Positions 36,929 through 46,076 of a stretch of DNA of 64,000 nucleotides are shown here, one piece after another; positions within the stretch are counted from its first letter, which is position 1, and every line of letters begins with the position of its first letter. The position numbers were made by a program, and so were the translations under genes. The stretch is from CAZMNY01 sp964567745 (GTDB lineage: Bacteria; Planctomycetota; Planctomycetia; Pirellulales; Pirellulaceae): positions 1 to 64,000 of the forward strand of contig CAZMNY010000039.1 of the NCBI GenBank assembly GCA_964567745.1, in the 5' to 3' direction. The notes beneath the pieces were generated by a model that did not search any database, had not been told where the DNA came from, and was given only the letters and a program-made list of their open reading frames with translations.

Positions 36929-37210
36929 GGAAAGAATGGGGATGCGCTCCCCATGTCTTCGACCCCAATGAGCTTTCTCGTTCGGTGAACAAGATTCAAC
37001 GCTACGGCAAACTCCACTTCGGCTGGAAGCCTGGAAGCCCCAGCCACGATGTACTTCGCCAGGGGTGCCCGGTCGGACACGATTCCGCCGCTCGATTCTG
37101 CTATTGCCCGCCCGCCAAAATCTCGCTACACGTCATCATCGAAAAATGGCGAATCATCCATCCGGACCTGTCGTAACTCGACGTCGCACAGTTGGCGAGG
37201 ATAGTCGTTT

Positions 37211-38161
37211 ATGAACTCAACAACTTGGCGAGAGCTTGGCAATCGATCCAGGCCCATGCACTGTTCGGGCTGTGTCTCTTACGGTCATTTACTCTGCGTG
37301 ATTCTAGCGACCGCCCTACCGGTCTTGTGGTCGAGTTCGGCGACTGGGCAAGAGCTAAAAGGACTGCGGGACACTGTGCGTCGCGCCGGCGCGCCCAAGG
37401 CCAAAGACCGCGACGACGACGATCACGACGAACATCGGCGACACAGCGACTACGACTATCACGATCATCACCATCATGACGACGAAAACGACTTCGAATT
37501 GTGGGCGGGGCTGGGAGTCGTCATCGGTACGGGCCTAACCGCGCCGTTCTGGGGACCCGTCGCGATCTTGGACGACGACTATGACGTGCCGGGGTATTTC
37601 CCTACGTACCCGTACAAGGGCCAGCTCGAAGGCCACATGATGTTCCACCCGTGGCTTCCGGAAGAGCCATTCCCTTGGTCGTCACGGGCGAGCGTGGAAT
37701 ACGCCGACTCGTTCAACGATGTCGCCAATGTGAACACGAAACTACTGTTCGAGTCTACGAAGCGGTGGGGGATCGATTCGGAGATCGGTTATCGAACTGA
37801 GAAACTACAGTCGGGGTTCAAGGACGATCTTTTTGTCGGGGATTTAAACGTTGTCTACCGTTTTGCCCAAAGCGAACACTGGCAGTTTCGCTCGGGCGTT
37901 GGCGTCAACTGGTTGACCGACGACATCGACTCAAACTTCGGATTCAATTTCACCTACGCGGTGGACTATTTCCCGAGATCGCCCTGGGTTTTCTCCAGCG
38001 AGCTCGATTGGGGAAAGCTCGGCAATTCCTCGCTGATACATCTTCGCTCGACGGCTGGCGTGTTGTTTCACGGCGGCGAGGTCTATATCGGGGTCGACTT
38101 GTACGACGTCGGTGCCTCGGATACGACCACGATGATCAGCGGAGTTCGCGTTTGGCTCTAG
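37211..38161 (+). CDS. Exported beta-barrel-like protein with His/Asp-rich linker
   Basis: 316 residues. A long N-terminus precedes a signal-like helix (LLCVILATALPVLWSSSATG, about 26-46). Next is a striking His/Asp cluster near 68-93 (DRDDDDHDEHRRHSDYDYHD then HHHHDDEND). The rest alternates beta strands of outer-membrane type (WGIDSEIGYRTEK, DLFVGDLNVVYRFAQ, WQFRSGVGVNWLTD, VFSSELDWGK, MISGVRVWL as the terminal strand). The aromatic-ended last strand supports an outer-membrane or surface barrel. The cluster could bind divalent metal; this is inference. Its 3' end overlaps the split PilZ gene by 26 bases. Confidence 0.75.
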   Translation: MNSTTWRELGNRSRPMHCSGCVSYGHLLCVILATALPVLWSSSATGQELKGLRDTVRRAGAPKAKDRDDDDHDEHRRHSDYDYHDHHHHDDENDFELWAGLGVVIGTGLTAPFWGPVAILDDDYDVPGYFPTYPYKGQLEGHMMFHPWLPEEPFPWSSRASVEYADSFNDVANVNTKLLFESTKRWGIDSEIGYRTEKLQSGFKDDLFVGDLNVVYRFAQSEHWQFRSGVGVNWLTDDIDSNFGFNFTYAVDYFPRSPWVFSSELDWGKLGNSSLIHLRSTAGVLFHGGEVYIGVDLYDVGASDTTTMISGVRVWL

Positions 38162-38701
38162 CGAGCGACCATTCGCCCATCGCGGCAATCAAGTCGTCGC
38201 CACTGGTCTTGGGCAGCGGTTGCGGAAGCAGGATGGAAGATGGCGGAAGTCCATCATTCAACGCCTCGTTGACGAACTTCATCACTTGGTCCGCGTCTTT
38301 CACGAATTTGGCGCCGATCTCGCAACTATTCTCGCGGATCTTGATGCGCGTCACACGCACGACACTCGGACCTGATCGCTCTGGGGCGTGAGATGTTCGA
38401 GCGAGAGCCACTTGGCGTCGATCGGTTCGGTATGAATGATGCGCACGCCCGAGCTGGAGAAATCGGCTGTGCGGCAAAGAAACGGCTCACCCATCGGTTT
38501 CTGATCGTCGTCGAGCGGGGTGACAAGCAAGATCGCTTCGAGCGGACTTCGCTTCGCTATACGGCGTTCTCGATCGACATGCATGTAGTTAACGAAAGCC
38601 GCGACGTCTTTGGAGTCGACGTTTAAGTCGGCCTGTTCTGCTTGGCTTGCCGCAGGGCGAATGTGGGCGAGTAGGTCGGGGTGCCGGTTTTCATCGATCA
38701 C
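38136..38701 (-). pseudogene. PilZ-domain protein split by a one-base shift
   Basis: A GTG at 38701 starts a frame with PilZ features: RIAKRSPLEAILLV (the RxxxR element) and TADFSSSGVRII (the D/NxSxxG element), which together bind cyclic-di-GMP. The frame stops at 38351 after QVRVSCV. The frame one base back continues RVTRIKIRENSCEIGAKFVK, the expected last strand, and ends at 38136. Adding one base near 38351-38360 gives a normal PilZ protein of about 188 residues. Decay or sequencing error cannot be told apart here. The tail overlaps the beta-barrel gene on the other strand. Confidence 0.75.
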
Positions 38702-38888
38702 CGCGGCGTAGCGGAATCGAAGATGTGCACACTACGCCGCGGCTGGAGCTTCCAAAGTGACGCTTTCGCTATGGTCACCGTCACCGGAAGTCGTGTGGCT
38801 GGCGTTTCCATCGCTTCCAGCTGCCGCGGAACCGCTAGAAGGCATCGCGATGAAAGGGCGATTGAAGAAACGAAAACTGCGGCAGGAT

Positions 38889-38945
38889 GCCCCAGCCACG
38901 ATGGACGAGCCACGATGCCCTAGCGACGATGGACGAGCCAGTCAC
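38889..38945. repeat. Short dispersed and tandem repeat GCCCCAGCCACGATG
   Basis: GCCCCAGCCACGATG at 38889-38903 also occurs at 37037-37051. Two imperfect tandem units with CGATGGACGAGCCA follow (38899-38912, 38927-38940). They lie between the PilZ relic and the transporter permease gene; the last bases overlap the permease stop. Confidence 0.7.
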
Positions 38946-39751
38946 GAAGTTTGTTTCTTGGCCGTTAGGCGTTCTCGGTGAAACTGATGGGCGGGGCCGA
39001 ACAGTCGCAAGAAGCTGAGCAACACAACGCCAACAGTGCCGAGCGCTGTGGCTGAGGCGACTAGAAACATGATGACGATTTGGTACTTCACGGCCTGTGC
39101 GGGGTCCATGCCTGTGACGAGTTGGCCCGTCATCATGCCTGGCAAACTGACAATTCCGACGACCATCATCGAGTTGATAATCGGAATCATGCCAGTGCGA
39201 ACGGCGTGCTGAATGGGTTCGCGAGCAGCCTCCCATCGGGTCGCGCCGAGCGCGAGCAGGCATTCGATCCGGTCTTGCCGAGAGACGATCGTTTCGGTGA
39301 ACGAATTGAGGCCGATCGAGATGCCGTTGAGCGTATTGCCCAGCACCATGCCTAAGAGAGGGATCACGTATTGCGGCTGTCGCCAAGTGTCGGCGCCTTG
39401 GATGACGACGACCAAGGCAAAGCTGGTCACCAACCAGGCGCTGGCCCAGACGGAGAATATCGTGTTTAGCCAAATGCCGGGATAACGTCGATCGCTACGG
39501 CCAACCGCAGTGACGCCGGCGACGGAAGTCATCAAGATCGCCAAGGCGATGATCACGTACCAGCGGTTGAGTCCAAACACCCAATCCAAAACGAGGCCGA
39601 CCAGCAGCAGTTGAGCGATCGTCCGCAGGCTGGCGATAACAAGCAACTTTTCCATTCGCAGCTGCAGTGCGACCGAAATGGCACCATTGATCACGATCAA
39701 CAACGCTGCCAACGCGACTTGCCAATACGCGAGCTCAATGTATTCTCGCAT
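38942..39751 (-). CDS. fetB: ABC transporter permease, FetB (UPF0014/YbbM) family
   Basis: A 269-residue protein with about seven membrane helices (VALAALLIVINGAISVAL, IAQLLLVGLVLDWVFGL, YVIIALAILMTSVAGVTAVG, ...) and the family signature GNTLNGISIGLNSFTETI near residues 138-155. In E. coli FetAB is reported to export iron and protect from oxidative stress. The ATG directly follows the TAG of the ATPase gene (TAGATG), so translation is coupled. Confidence 0.92.
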   Translation of the reverse strand: MREYIELAYWQVALAALLIVINGAISVALQLRMEKLLVIASLRTIAQLLLVGLVLDWVFGLNRWYVIIALAILMTSVAGVTAVGRSDRRYPGIWLNTIFSVWASAWLVTSFALVVVIQGADTWRQPQYVIPLLGMVLGNTLNGISIGLNSFTETIVSRQDRIECLLALGATRWEAAREPIQHAVRTGMIPIINSMMVVGIVSLPGMMTGQLVTGMDPAQAVKYQIVIMFLVASATALGTVGVVLLSFLRLFGPAHQFHRERLTAKKQTS

Positions 39752-40423
39752 CTAGTTCGCTCCTAACAGGAGGCCCGCTTCCAGGTGACGAACCGAATCG
39801 GCGACTCGCTCTGCCTGCGTCGGGTCGTGGGTCACCCAGATACAGGCGCGATGTTTCGCTCGGTCTAACCACCGTGATACGAGCGACTCCACTTGACGCG
39901 TTGCATCGGCGTCGAGCGCGGAGGTCGGTTCATCGAGCAGCAGGATCTGCGGATCGAGCTGCATGGCTCGCAATAACGAAGTCAGCTGGGCCTCGCCGCC
40001 CGAAAGTGACGCTTGCTGTTTGTCGAGGAACGCATCGGTTCGCCCCAACGAGTTCAATTGCTCAATCATCGATTCGCGACAGAACTTTTTTTCTCGATGC
40101 ACTCCTAGCGAAAAAGGTCGCCGGAGGTTTTCATCGACCGTGCCTTCGAACAGGGCGGGACGTTGGTGAAGATAAGTCACTTGGCTGCGAAAGCTGGGCG
40201 TCCGACCGCCTTCAACTCGTTCGCCTTGCCAGCGAATTTCGCCTGAGTCGAGCGGATCGAGCATCGCGAGCGCTCTCAACAACAGCGTCTTGCCGCTACC
40301 CGAGGGCCCGACCATCGCAAGACGTTCGCCAGCTCCGAGCGTCAAGCAAATGTCGCTCAGCAACGGCTGTCCATTCACGTAGCGGCTGGCGTTGACGGCT
40401 TCTAGCTTTGTTTCGAAACCCAT
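39752..40423 (-). CDS. fetA: ABC transporter ATP-binding subunit, FetA type
   Basis: 223 residues from the ATG at 40423; the longer frame upstream overlaps the aminopropyltransferase-like gene and is rejected. Walker A GPSGSGKT near residues 37-44, Q-loop LHQRP, signature SLSGGEA, Walker B ILLLDEPTSALD and the switch His (VTHDP) are intact, so it should hydrolyse ATP. Partner of the FetB-type permease directly downstream. Size and order match E. coli FetA-FetB, giving an iron or metal export role by inference. Confidence 0.9.
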   Translation of the reverse strand: MGFETKLEAVNASRYVNGQPLLSDICLTLGAGERLAMVGPSGSGKTLLLRALAMLDPLDSGEIRWQGERVEGGRTPSFRSQVTYLHQRPALFEGTVDENLRRPFSLGVHREKKFCRESMIEQLNSLGRTDAFLDKQQASLSGGEAQLTSLLRAMQLDPQILLLDEPTSALDADATRQVESLVSRWLDRAKHRACIWVTHDPTQAERVADSVRHLEAGLLLGAN

Positions 40424-40430
40424 TGGCCAT

Positions 40431-41126
40431 CTATCCGCGAGCGAAGAACAACCAGTCGGTTCGCCGTTCGTCAACCAAACGATTCTCGTATGCCACCGGC
40501 TCGACTCGAACGTCGTCGTAGACAACTCGGAGCGCGTCCGCAAACGGCGAACTCTCCGCATACGACCAGACGCCAAGAACGCCTCCTGGCGCCAAATGTC
40601 TGCGAGCCGCCCGAAGTCCCTGCTCGCTGTAGAACGGCAGGCTCTCTTCACCCAGCCGCTCGTCGGGCGAGTGGTCGACATCAATCAGAATCAGATCGAC
40701 CGGATCGCTGGGCTCGGAGGCAAGTCTCGCGTAGACGTCGCCCTGCGTCAGCGACAAGCGGGATTCCGATACGAGCTCGCTAGAAAGCGGAACAAGACCT
40801 CGCTCGAGCCAATCAATCACTTGCGGCAGGAGTTCGACCACCTCAACGTTGGCAACGCGTTCTGACGACAACGCCTGGTGAGCCGTGTAGCCGAGTCCGA
40901 GTCCGCCGACGATCACGCGAAGGCGATCGCCCCCATGAATGTCCAGAGCCGTCTGCGCGAGCGCCTTCTCCGAGTCGGTATAGAGGCTGCTCATCAAGAA
41001 CTCGTGGTTCAGCGTGACTTCGGTTACCGTTGTCCCGGGTTGAGAGATGAGTTCGCGTCGGCGCAAACAGAGCATGCCCAACGGGCTCGGTTCGTACGCC
41101 AGAATCTCTAGGTTTGTTTTCGACAT
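40431..41126 (-). CDS. Spermidine-synthase-like (aminopropyltransferase-fold) protein
   Basis: About 231 residues from the ATG at 41126 (MSKTNLEILAYEPSPLGML). The SAM/decarboxy-SAM-binding Rossmann part is clear: LRVIVGGLGLGYTAHQAL, VEVVELLPQVIDWLE, VDLILIDVDHSPDE and LAPGGVLGVWSY. The N-terminal HEFLMSSLYTDSEKALAQTAL segment replaces the usual tetramer domain. It ends 8 bases upstream of the FetA start, so the three genes form one operon. In bacteria such proteins often are not true spermidine synthases; the substrate is open. Confidence 0.85.
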   Translation of the reverse strand: MSKTNLEILAYEPSPLGMLCLRRRELISQPGTTVTEVTLNHEFLMSSLYTDSEKALAQTALDIHGGDRLRVIVGGLGLGYTAHQALSSERVANVEVVELLPQVIDWLERGLVPLSSELVSESRLSLTQGDVYARLASEPSDPVDLILIDVDHSPDERLGEESLPFYSEQGLRAARRHLAPGGVLGVWSYAESSPFADALRVVYDDVRVEPVAYENRLVDERRTDWLFFARG

Positions 41127-41237
41127 CGGACGCCAACCTATCGGCTCAAGCACTAGCTTGTCGAGAGGCGGAGCTTAAGAAGGCGTAGAACTCTCAAGTT
41201 ACGCCGAGCAAGTAGCGGCATGCAACAACGCGCGGCG

Positions 41238-41960
41238 CTAGGCGTCCATGCGTTTAAGGTCGAAAACTTCGACATCAACTCCAGACGAGTAATGCGCGAA
41301 TTCCGGTTTGCCTTCACAGCCCGTCACGCCCGCCGCGAGCAAGAGGCTGTCCTCGACTCTCGATACGTGGGCCAGTTGAGCCGGGTAGGGCGTGTGTGCG
41401 ACCTGACCGGCATAGAGCCCTCCTTTTCGCTCGACGAACAGCAGGTATCGCTCGAGGAAAAAGAACTCGAGCGAGTCCGGCGATGAGGGCTCAAGCGATT
41501 CGCCGATCTGGTATTCCGCTCGGTGAAAGGCGCCGTCGCACTTCCTTTCCGTACGGTAGTAGATGTCGTCGCCATCGCGGCGGACGGCCATGTCCGCATG
41601 AAAATAGGGCAATCCCCAGAATTTTCGAGCCGCCCAAACGGCTGGCCCGTGGGCTGCTTCGAGAGAGAGAAAGAACACGCCCGGTTTATCGCGATACCGA
41701 ACGTAGGTACGAACGTTGGTTTCTAGAAAGCTGAACGAGAGCGACTTTGGCAACCAGCGAGGGCGGACGCCTTCCATTTCGAACGGCACAACGCCGACAT
41801 ACGCGACGTCGTCGAACAAGTCTAACTCGAGCGACTCTGGCACGAGAGGCCGCAGCACGTCAATCGGCACGGGCCAGTGCATGAATAGCAGAGACCGCCA
41901 CACGTGGTACCCTCGTGGATTACCAGCCGGCCTCCTAGTCGGGCCGATGCGATCGATCAT
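41238..41960 (-). CDS. DUF2071 (YqjF-like) protein
   Basis: About 240 residues from the ATG at 41960 (MIDRIGPTRRPAGNPRG). DUF2071 hallmarks: LLFMHWPVPIDVLRPLVPESLELD at the N-terminus, VGVVPFEMEGVRPRWLP, SFLETNVRTYVRYRDKPGVFFLSLEA, WGLPYFHADM. The fold is beta-barrel-like and cytosolic; biochemical role unknown. The gap to the aminopropyltransferase-like gene contains CAAGTTACGCCGA, shared with 6192-6204. Confidence 0.9.
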   Translation of the reverse strand: MIDRIGPTRRPAGNPRGYHVWRSLLFMHWPVPIDVLRPLVPESLELDLFDDVAYVGVVPFEMEGVRPRWLPKSLSFSFLETNVRTYVRYRDKPGVFFLSLEAAHGPAVWAARKFWGLPYFHADMAVRRDGDDIYYRTERKCDGAFHRAEYQIGESLEPSSPDSLEFFFLERYLLFVERKGGLYAGQVAHTPYPAQLAHVSRVEDSLLLAAGVTGCEGKPEFAHYSSGVDVEVFDLKRMDA

Positions 41961-42202
41961 CGTGGGGCTCCTCCAACGCAAAAGCAGTGTTCGGCTCGAG
42001 GCAACCGTCCATTGATGTCGCTAACCGAACGAATCCAAGTAGAACCAGAGAACCGCAATTTCACGACCGAGTTAACTTAGTTCTTTGTCGCTAGTCGATT
42101 GTTCAACCTTTGTGCCCTTCTTGCAACCGGCCCTTCGCTCGTTGTCACTTGGCGATGCTTGGATGACGTGCTAACGATGAGGCTTTCGATGGAGATTTCG
42201 CT

Positions 42203-42828
42203 ATGAAGCGATACAAGACGGTTGCTGCATACATCGAAAGGGCCGAAGAGTGGGCGGATGAGCTCGTCATGCTTCGAAGATCTTGAACTCGACGAAGCTC
42301 GAGGAAACCGTAAAGTGGGGCGGCCCGTGCTACGTTTACGATGGCAAGAACGTGGTTGGGATGGGCGCTTTCAAATCGTATGTCGGTCTTTGGTTCCATC
42401 AGGGCGCTTTGTTATCGGACCCGAACAACGTCTTGATAAACGCGCAAGAAGGCAAGACGAAAGCGTTGCGGCAATGGCGATTTGAATCGAAAAAAGAGAT
42501 AAAGAGCCGAGGGATCAAGGCGTACGTAAAAGAGGCGATCGAACTGCAGAAGCAAGGTTCGGAAATCAAACCAACTCGGCAAAAATCGGTTACCGTTCCA
42601 GCTCAACTTCATTCGGCTCTCACGAAGAACAGAAAGGCCAAAGCCGGGTTCGCGTCGCGAACCCCAGGCAAACAGCGCGAGTACGCTGAGTACATCGCGG
42701 AGGCCAAACGCGAAGAGATGAAAGTCAAACGTTTGGCGAAGATTATCCCAATGATCGTCGATGGCGCTGGTTTGAATGATAAATATCGTAGTTGTTGCCA
42801 TGTCCAACGAATCGCACGAGTACGATGA
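42203..42828 (+). pseudogene. DUF1801 / YdeI-like protein, frameshifted near the start
   Basis: The ATG at 42203 opens MKRYKTVAAYIERAEEWADE and stops at 42284 after MLRRS. The next frame continues from ILNSTKLEETVKWGGPCYVY, the expected DUF1801 sequence, with the YdeI signature EYAEYIAEAKREEMKVKRL and IIPMI..GLNDKYR at the end. Adding one A at 42277-42278 (CGAAG to CGAAAG) joins the halves. A conventional end after NDKYR is missing and the frame runs 12 residues further into the next gene, so a second indel is possible. YdeI-type proteins affect survival under cationic peptide stress; role here unproven. Confidence 0.75.
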
Positions 42829-43443
42829 GTCGACGGAACAGCCTGGTTCGAAAGACCCGCACTGGCTCACTTGGCCCAACGTCGTCACGAGCATTCGTAT
42901 TGTCGGTTCACCCGGCTTGGTGGCGCTGGCCATGGCCGGCCAGACGATTTGGCTCGGCCTGTTCGCAGTCGTGCTCGTATTCACCGAATGGCTCGACGGC
43001 TTTTGGCTCGCAAGTTACATCAAGAGTCGGCAGCCGGCGCGCGCTTAGATACGGTTGCTGACGCCGTGTTCTACTCATCGCTGCTCTTGGCCGTCGCGGC
43101 GGTCAACCCGCAGATGGTTTTCGACGAGCTGCCGTGGATCCTTGTCGCTATCGGCAGTTACCTGCTCAGCTGGTTAGCGAGTTGGCTCAAGTTTAGACGA
43201 CTGCCGAGTTATCACACATGGGCGGCAAAACGAGTTTGGGTCGTGGTCGGTGCCGGAATCGTCTGCTTGTTAGCGGGCTGGGCTGCCTGGCCGTTCCGCC
43301 TTGCCATGGTTTGTGTCGGAATCACAAACTTGGAAGCCACCGCAATTTCGCTGACCCTGAATCAGTGCCAAACGGACGTACGTTCGATACTTCATGTTCA
43401 GAAAAGAAACCAGCAGCCTGACGACGCAGACGATGCTGTTTGA
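42800..43443 (+). pseudogene. CDP-alcohol phosphatidyltransferase, frameshifted in the active-site motif
   Basis: The ATG at 42800 starts a polar leader, then LTWPNVVTSIRIVGSPGLVAL and two helices, and breaks inside the catalytic motif after WLDGF. The frame one base back continues LARKLHQESAAG..LDTVAD and four more helices to 43443. Joining them by one extra T at 43001-43004 rebuilds the signature DG-x2-AR-x8-G-x3-D-x3-D exactly. The family transfers an alcohol onto CDP-diacylglycerol (membrane phospholipid synthesis). As read, the first frame stops at 43048 and cannot be active. Confidence 0.82.
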
Positions 43444-43500
43444 CGCAACGGCTGGGCGTCGCGCGTCGGGCAATGGGCCGGTAATCGGCGGCTCGGGTGT

Positions 43501-43660
43501 CGAGTGGGGAGTGCAAAGTCAAAAATGGACGAGCCGGCACACTCGTGATGGCCGAGAAAAATTCGAACGAGCTCTCAACTCTCCCAAAATAATCCGCGTC
43601 GCCTCGCGCACCTGTCGGCCAACGGTCAACCTCAACGTAGCCTACGGGCAACGCCCTAGG
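43501..43660 (+). repeat. Left arm of a 160-bp inverted repeat around the hydrolase gene
   Basis: From GAGTGGGGAGTGCAAAG to ACGCCCTAGG. Its reverse complement, with small differences, is at 45713-45875. The inner 60-70 bases (CGCGCACCTGTCGGCCAACG then GTCAACCTCA..GTAGCC) are almost identical. Part of the repeat lies just outside the 3' end of the hydrolase gene. Confidence 0.85.
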
Positions 43661-43696
43661 GTTGCTCGTCCGCACGGGCGTTTCTATGCGCTGTTT

Positions 43697-45391
43697 CTAC
43701 TGGTCGTTTCGTGGCGCAATAATGCGAGAAGCAAATTGCTTGTTTTGATGGATCGTATTGACGGCCTTGACCGCATCCTCGGGGAACTCGATCGTCAACG
43801 GCTTGCCGGTCTGCGGATTTGGCTCGTATAGCGGTGCCCCTGTGCTCGCGACCGTGACGCGAATGCGGTGGCCTCGATTGAATATCTGACTCATCCAACC
43901 GATGGGAAACGCAATTCGATGAACCTTGCCCGTCTCCATCAACTCTTCGCGATCGAACCCATTGCGATAACGTGCTCGCCAGGGATAGTCGACGATCAGG
44001 ATGGAGCGGCCGTCTGGGTAGACATCGCTAATGCGAACAATAAAGTCGGTGTCTTTCTCTGTCGAGGAGACGAACAGTTCGGCTCTCACGCGACCAGTCC
44101 ATTCAACCGGTTCCTTCAACGGCTCCGTCGTGAACGTGCGAACTTCGCTCTGTGATTCGAACGGCCTCGCATCACGCGCTCCTGGAAACGCACGGCCAGG
44201 GATCTTCATCGGCTTAAGCGGGTCGCTGACATAGCTGGTGGAACCGTCGTCGGTCGCCGGCTTCATCGAGGACAATCCGCCGCCAGCGTGAAGGAACATC
44301 GAGCTTGGTTTGGTCTTGGGAGGAAAATCGTTGGCCTCCCGCCAGACATTCCCCGGCGCATCCGCCTCGCCGACGGCGCCCATGACGTAGTATCTCACCG
44401 GCGGATCGTCGTCGACCAAGTTTTTCTCGCCCTTAAGGTAGTGATTGAACCACTTCACCATTTGATCGTGAACGGGCCAACTTGCATTCGCCGGATAGAC
44501 AAGCTCACCAATTCGATTGCCTTTATTTCGGCGGCCATGTAGCCAGGGTCCGATGATCAGTTGCTGTTTGCCAAGTGAATTCTCTCCGCCCTGATGTTGC
44601 CGCCCGCGAAAACTGGCGATCGACCCTTGGTTCATAAAGTCGTACCAGCTCCCAATCGTGAAACAGGGCGTGTTCATCTTGTCAAAATGCCGAGTGCAAT
44701 CCTCGGCCTGCCAATACGCGTCGTACGTTGGGTGGCGAAACCACTCGGCCAGCAAACGACGATTGTCTTCTGGGTTTCGAGCCATCGCGTCCATGCCTTT
44801 GAACCGCTCAGGCCGCGTGGCACCGCCGATACGATAGCCTTCATGAAACAGACTCAGTCCCGTATCGGTCATGAATTGGCAAACCAGATGAGGCGGTTGA
44901 GTCACGGCGAGGTAATTCTGAGCGTACCCGCCCTGAGAACTTCCGAACGTGCCGACTTTGCCTGTGCACCAATCCTGTTTCGCAAGCCACTCGCAGGCAT
45001 CGTAACCGTCTTGCAGCTCACCCCACTGCAAGGCGCGGTAGCCAACCCAGGTTCCTTCCGATTTTTGGGTGCCGCGAAAGTTAATCATCGCCACGACGAA
45101 TCCTTCGCTGGCAAGCTTGGCGGCCGTCTGTCGTGTCGACCGTCCTTCGAGGCTCGCATATCTCTGTTCGAACAGAGCAGGCCAAGGACCCTTGCCTTGC
45201 GGAGTATAGATGAACGAGGAAAGACGTTTGCCGTCCCGCATCGGTATCATCACACGATCTTCACGCACGTCGCCGAGGTCCAGCTTCCCTTGCCCCACGG
45301 CGGGCCGAGCGAAGATCACAGCCGCTGTCGCCGCGCAAAGCATGCAGGCCAATCGGATGCTCGAGGCGCGGTGTTGGTCTTGGATTTTCAT
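43697..45391 (-). CDS. CocE/NonD-family exported alpha/beta hydrolase
   Basis: 564 residues with a signal peptide (1-33, ending near ARPAVGQG). The alpha/beta hydrolase domain has the nucleophile elbow GTFGSSQGG near residues 146-154, an acid and the His (WLHGRRNKG) later. The C-terminal jelly-roll domain (about 370-560) is that of X-Pro dipeptidyl-peptidase/CocE proteins (FVSSTEKDTDFIVRISDVYPDGRS, GHRIRVTVASTGAPLYEPNP). Such enzymes cut esters, amides or acyl groups; substrate unknown. It is flanked by inverted repeat arms at 43501-43660 and 45713-45875. Confidence 0.92.
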   Translation of the reverse strand: MKIQDQHRASSIRLACMLCAATAAVIFARPAVGQGKLDLGDVREDRVMIPMRDGKRLSSFIYTPQGKGPWPALFEQRYASLEGRSTRQTAAKLASEGFVVAMINFRGTQKSEGTWVGYRALQWGELQDGYDACEWLAKQDWCTGKVGTFGSSQGGYAQNYLAVTQPPHLVCQFMTDTGLSLFHEGYRIGGATRPERFKGMDAMARNPEDNRRLLAEWFRHPTYDAYWQAEDCTRHFDKMNTPCFTIGSWYDFMNQGSIASFRGRQHQGGENSLGKQQLIIGPWLHGRRNKGNRIGELVYPANASWPVHDQMVKWFNHYLKGEKNLVDDDPPVRYYVMGAVGEADAPGNVWREANDFPPKTKPSSMFLHAGGGLSSMKPATDDGSTSYVSDPLKPMKIPGRAFPGARDARPFESQSEVRTFTTEPLKEPVEWTGRVRAELFVSSTEKDTDFIVRISDVYPDGRSILIVDYPWRARYRNGFDREELMETGKVHRIAFPIGWMSQIFNRGHRIRVTVASTGAPLYEPNPQTGKPLTIEFPEDAVKAVNTIHQNKQFASRIIAPRNDQ

Positions 45392-45582
45392 TCTTGTTTC
45401 TCAACTGACAAGTTGTTGCGAAGCGTTGATTAACGAGATTCTAAGGCGTAGCCTCATAAATCCTAGACATCTGAGGTTTTGACAAGTGGTTTTCAGGCAT
45501 TTTGGACGTTTCCATTTGTAGGTTTCAAGAAGGCGATGATGTCTGGGTTTTTTCGCTTACTTGTCTCGAGGTAGGCAGCTGG

Positions 45583-45632
45583 GTCGTTGCCCGTAGGCTG
45601 CGTTGAGGTTGGCCGTTGGTCCGGCAGGTGCG
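45583..45632 (+). repeat. Third, shorter copy of the inverted-repeat core
   Basis: GGTCGTTGCCCGTAGGCTGC then GTTGAGGTTGGCCGTTGGTC, same orientation as the right arm at 45713-45875 and about 80 bases before it. Confidence 0.75.
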
Positions 45633-45712
45633 ATCCCGTTCGAGCCTGAACGGCCATTTGATTTTGTGTGCCCCGGGCTTGCCAGTGCCGATGTGCCGTT
45701 GGAGCACCGACA

Positions 45713-45875
45713 CCTAGGTCGTTGCCTGTAGGCTACGATGAGGTTGACCGTTGGCCGACAGGTGCGCGGGGCGACGCGGAATTTTTTGGGAGAGTTTAGA
45801 GCCTGTTCGAATCTTGTCGTGGTCATTACAAATAGGCTGACTCGTCCATTTTTCACTTTACACTCCCCACTTTGC
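45713..45875 (-). repeat. Right arm of the 160-bp inverted repeat
   Basis: Reverse complement of 43501-43660: CCTAGGTCGTTGCCTGTAGG then CTACGATGAGGTTGACCGTT, through AATTTTTTGGGAGAG, to CTCGTCCATTTTTCAC and CTCCCCACTTTGC. Apart from the repeats, 45392-46060 holds no gene. Confidence 0.85.
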
Positions 45876-46076
45876 ATTCGCTTCCTCGCACTCGACAGAA
45901 TGGCACGAACCGAGGCCATCACGTCTCAATCGGACTCACAGTCTTCCCCCTGTTTCCCGTTGTCGTGCAGCTCGTTTGCGTTTAGGCGGCGCAGGGCGCC
46001 AATGAATGTGACTCGCACTCGTCGGGAGCTATCGGGCGCAGAAACAGCAACGTGCGCCAAATGAAAAGAGAACAGT

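Noticed and set aside
36925..37176. Short frame after the TAG-interrupted gene
   Set aside because: Cys/Trp/His-rich, no family likeness and no start signal; the sequence contains a dispersed repeat.
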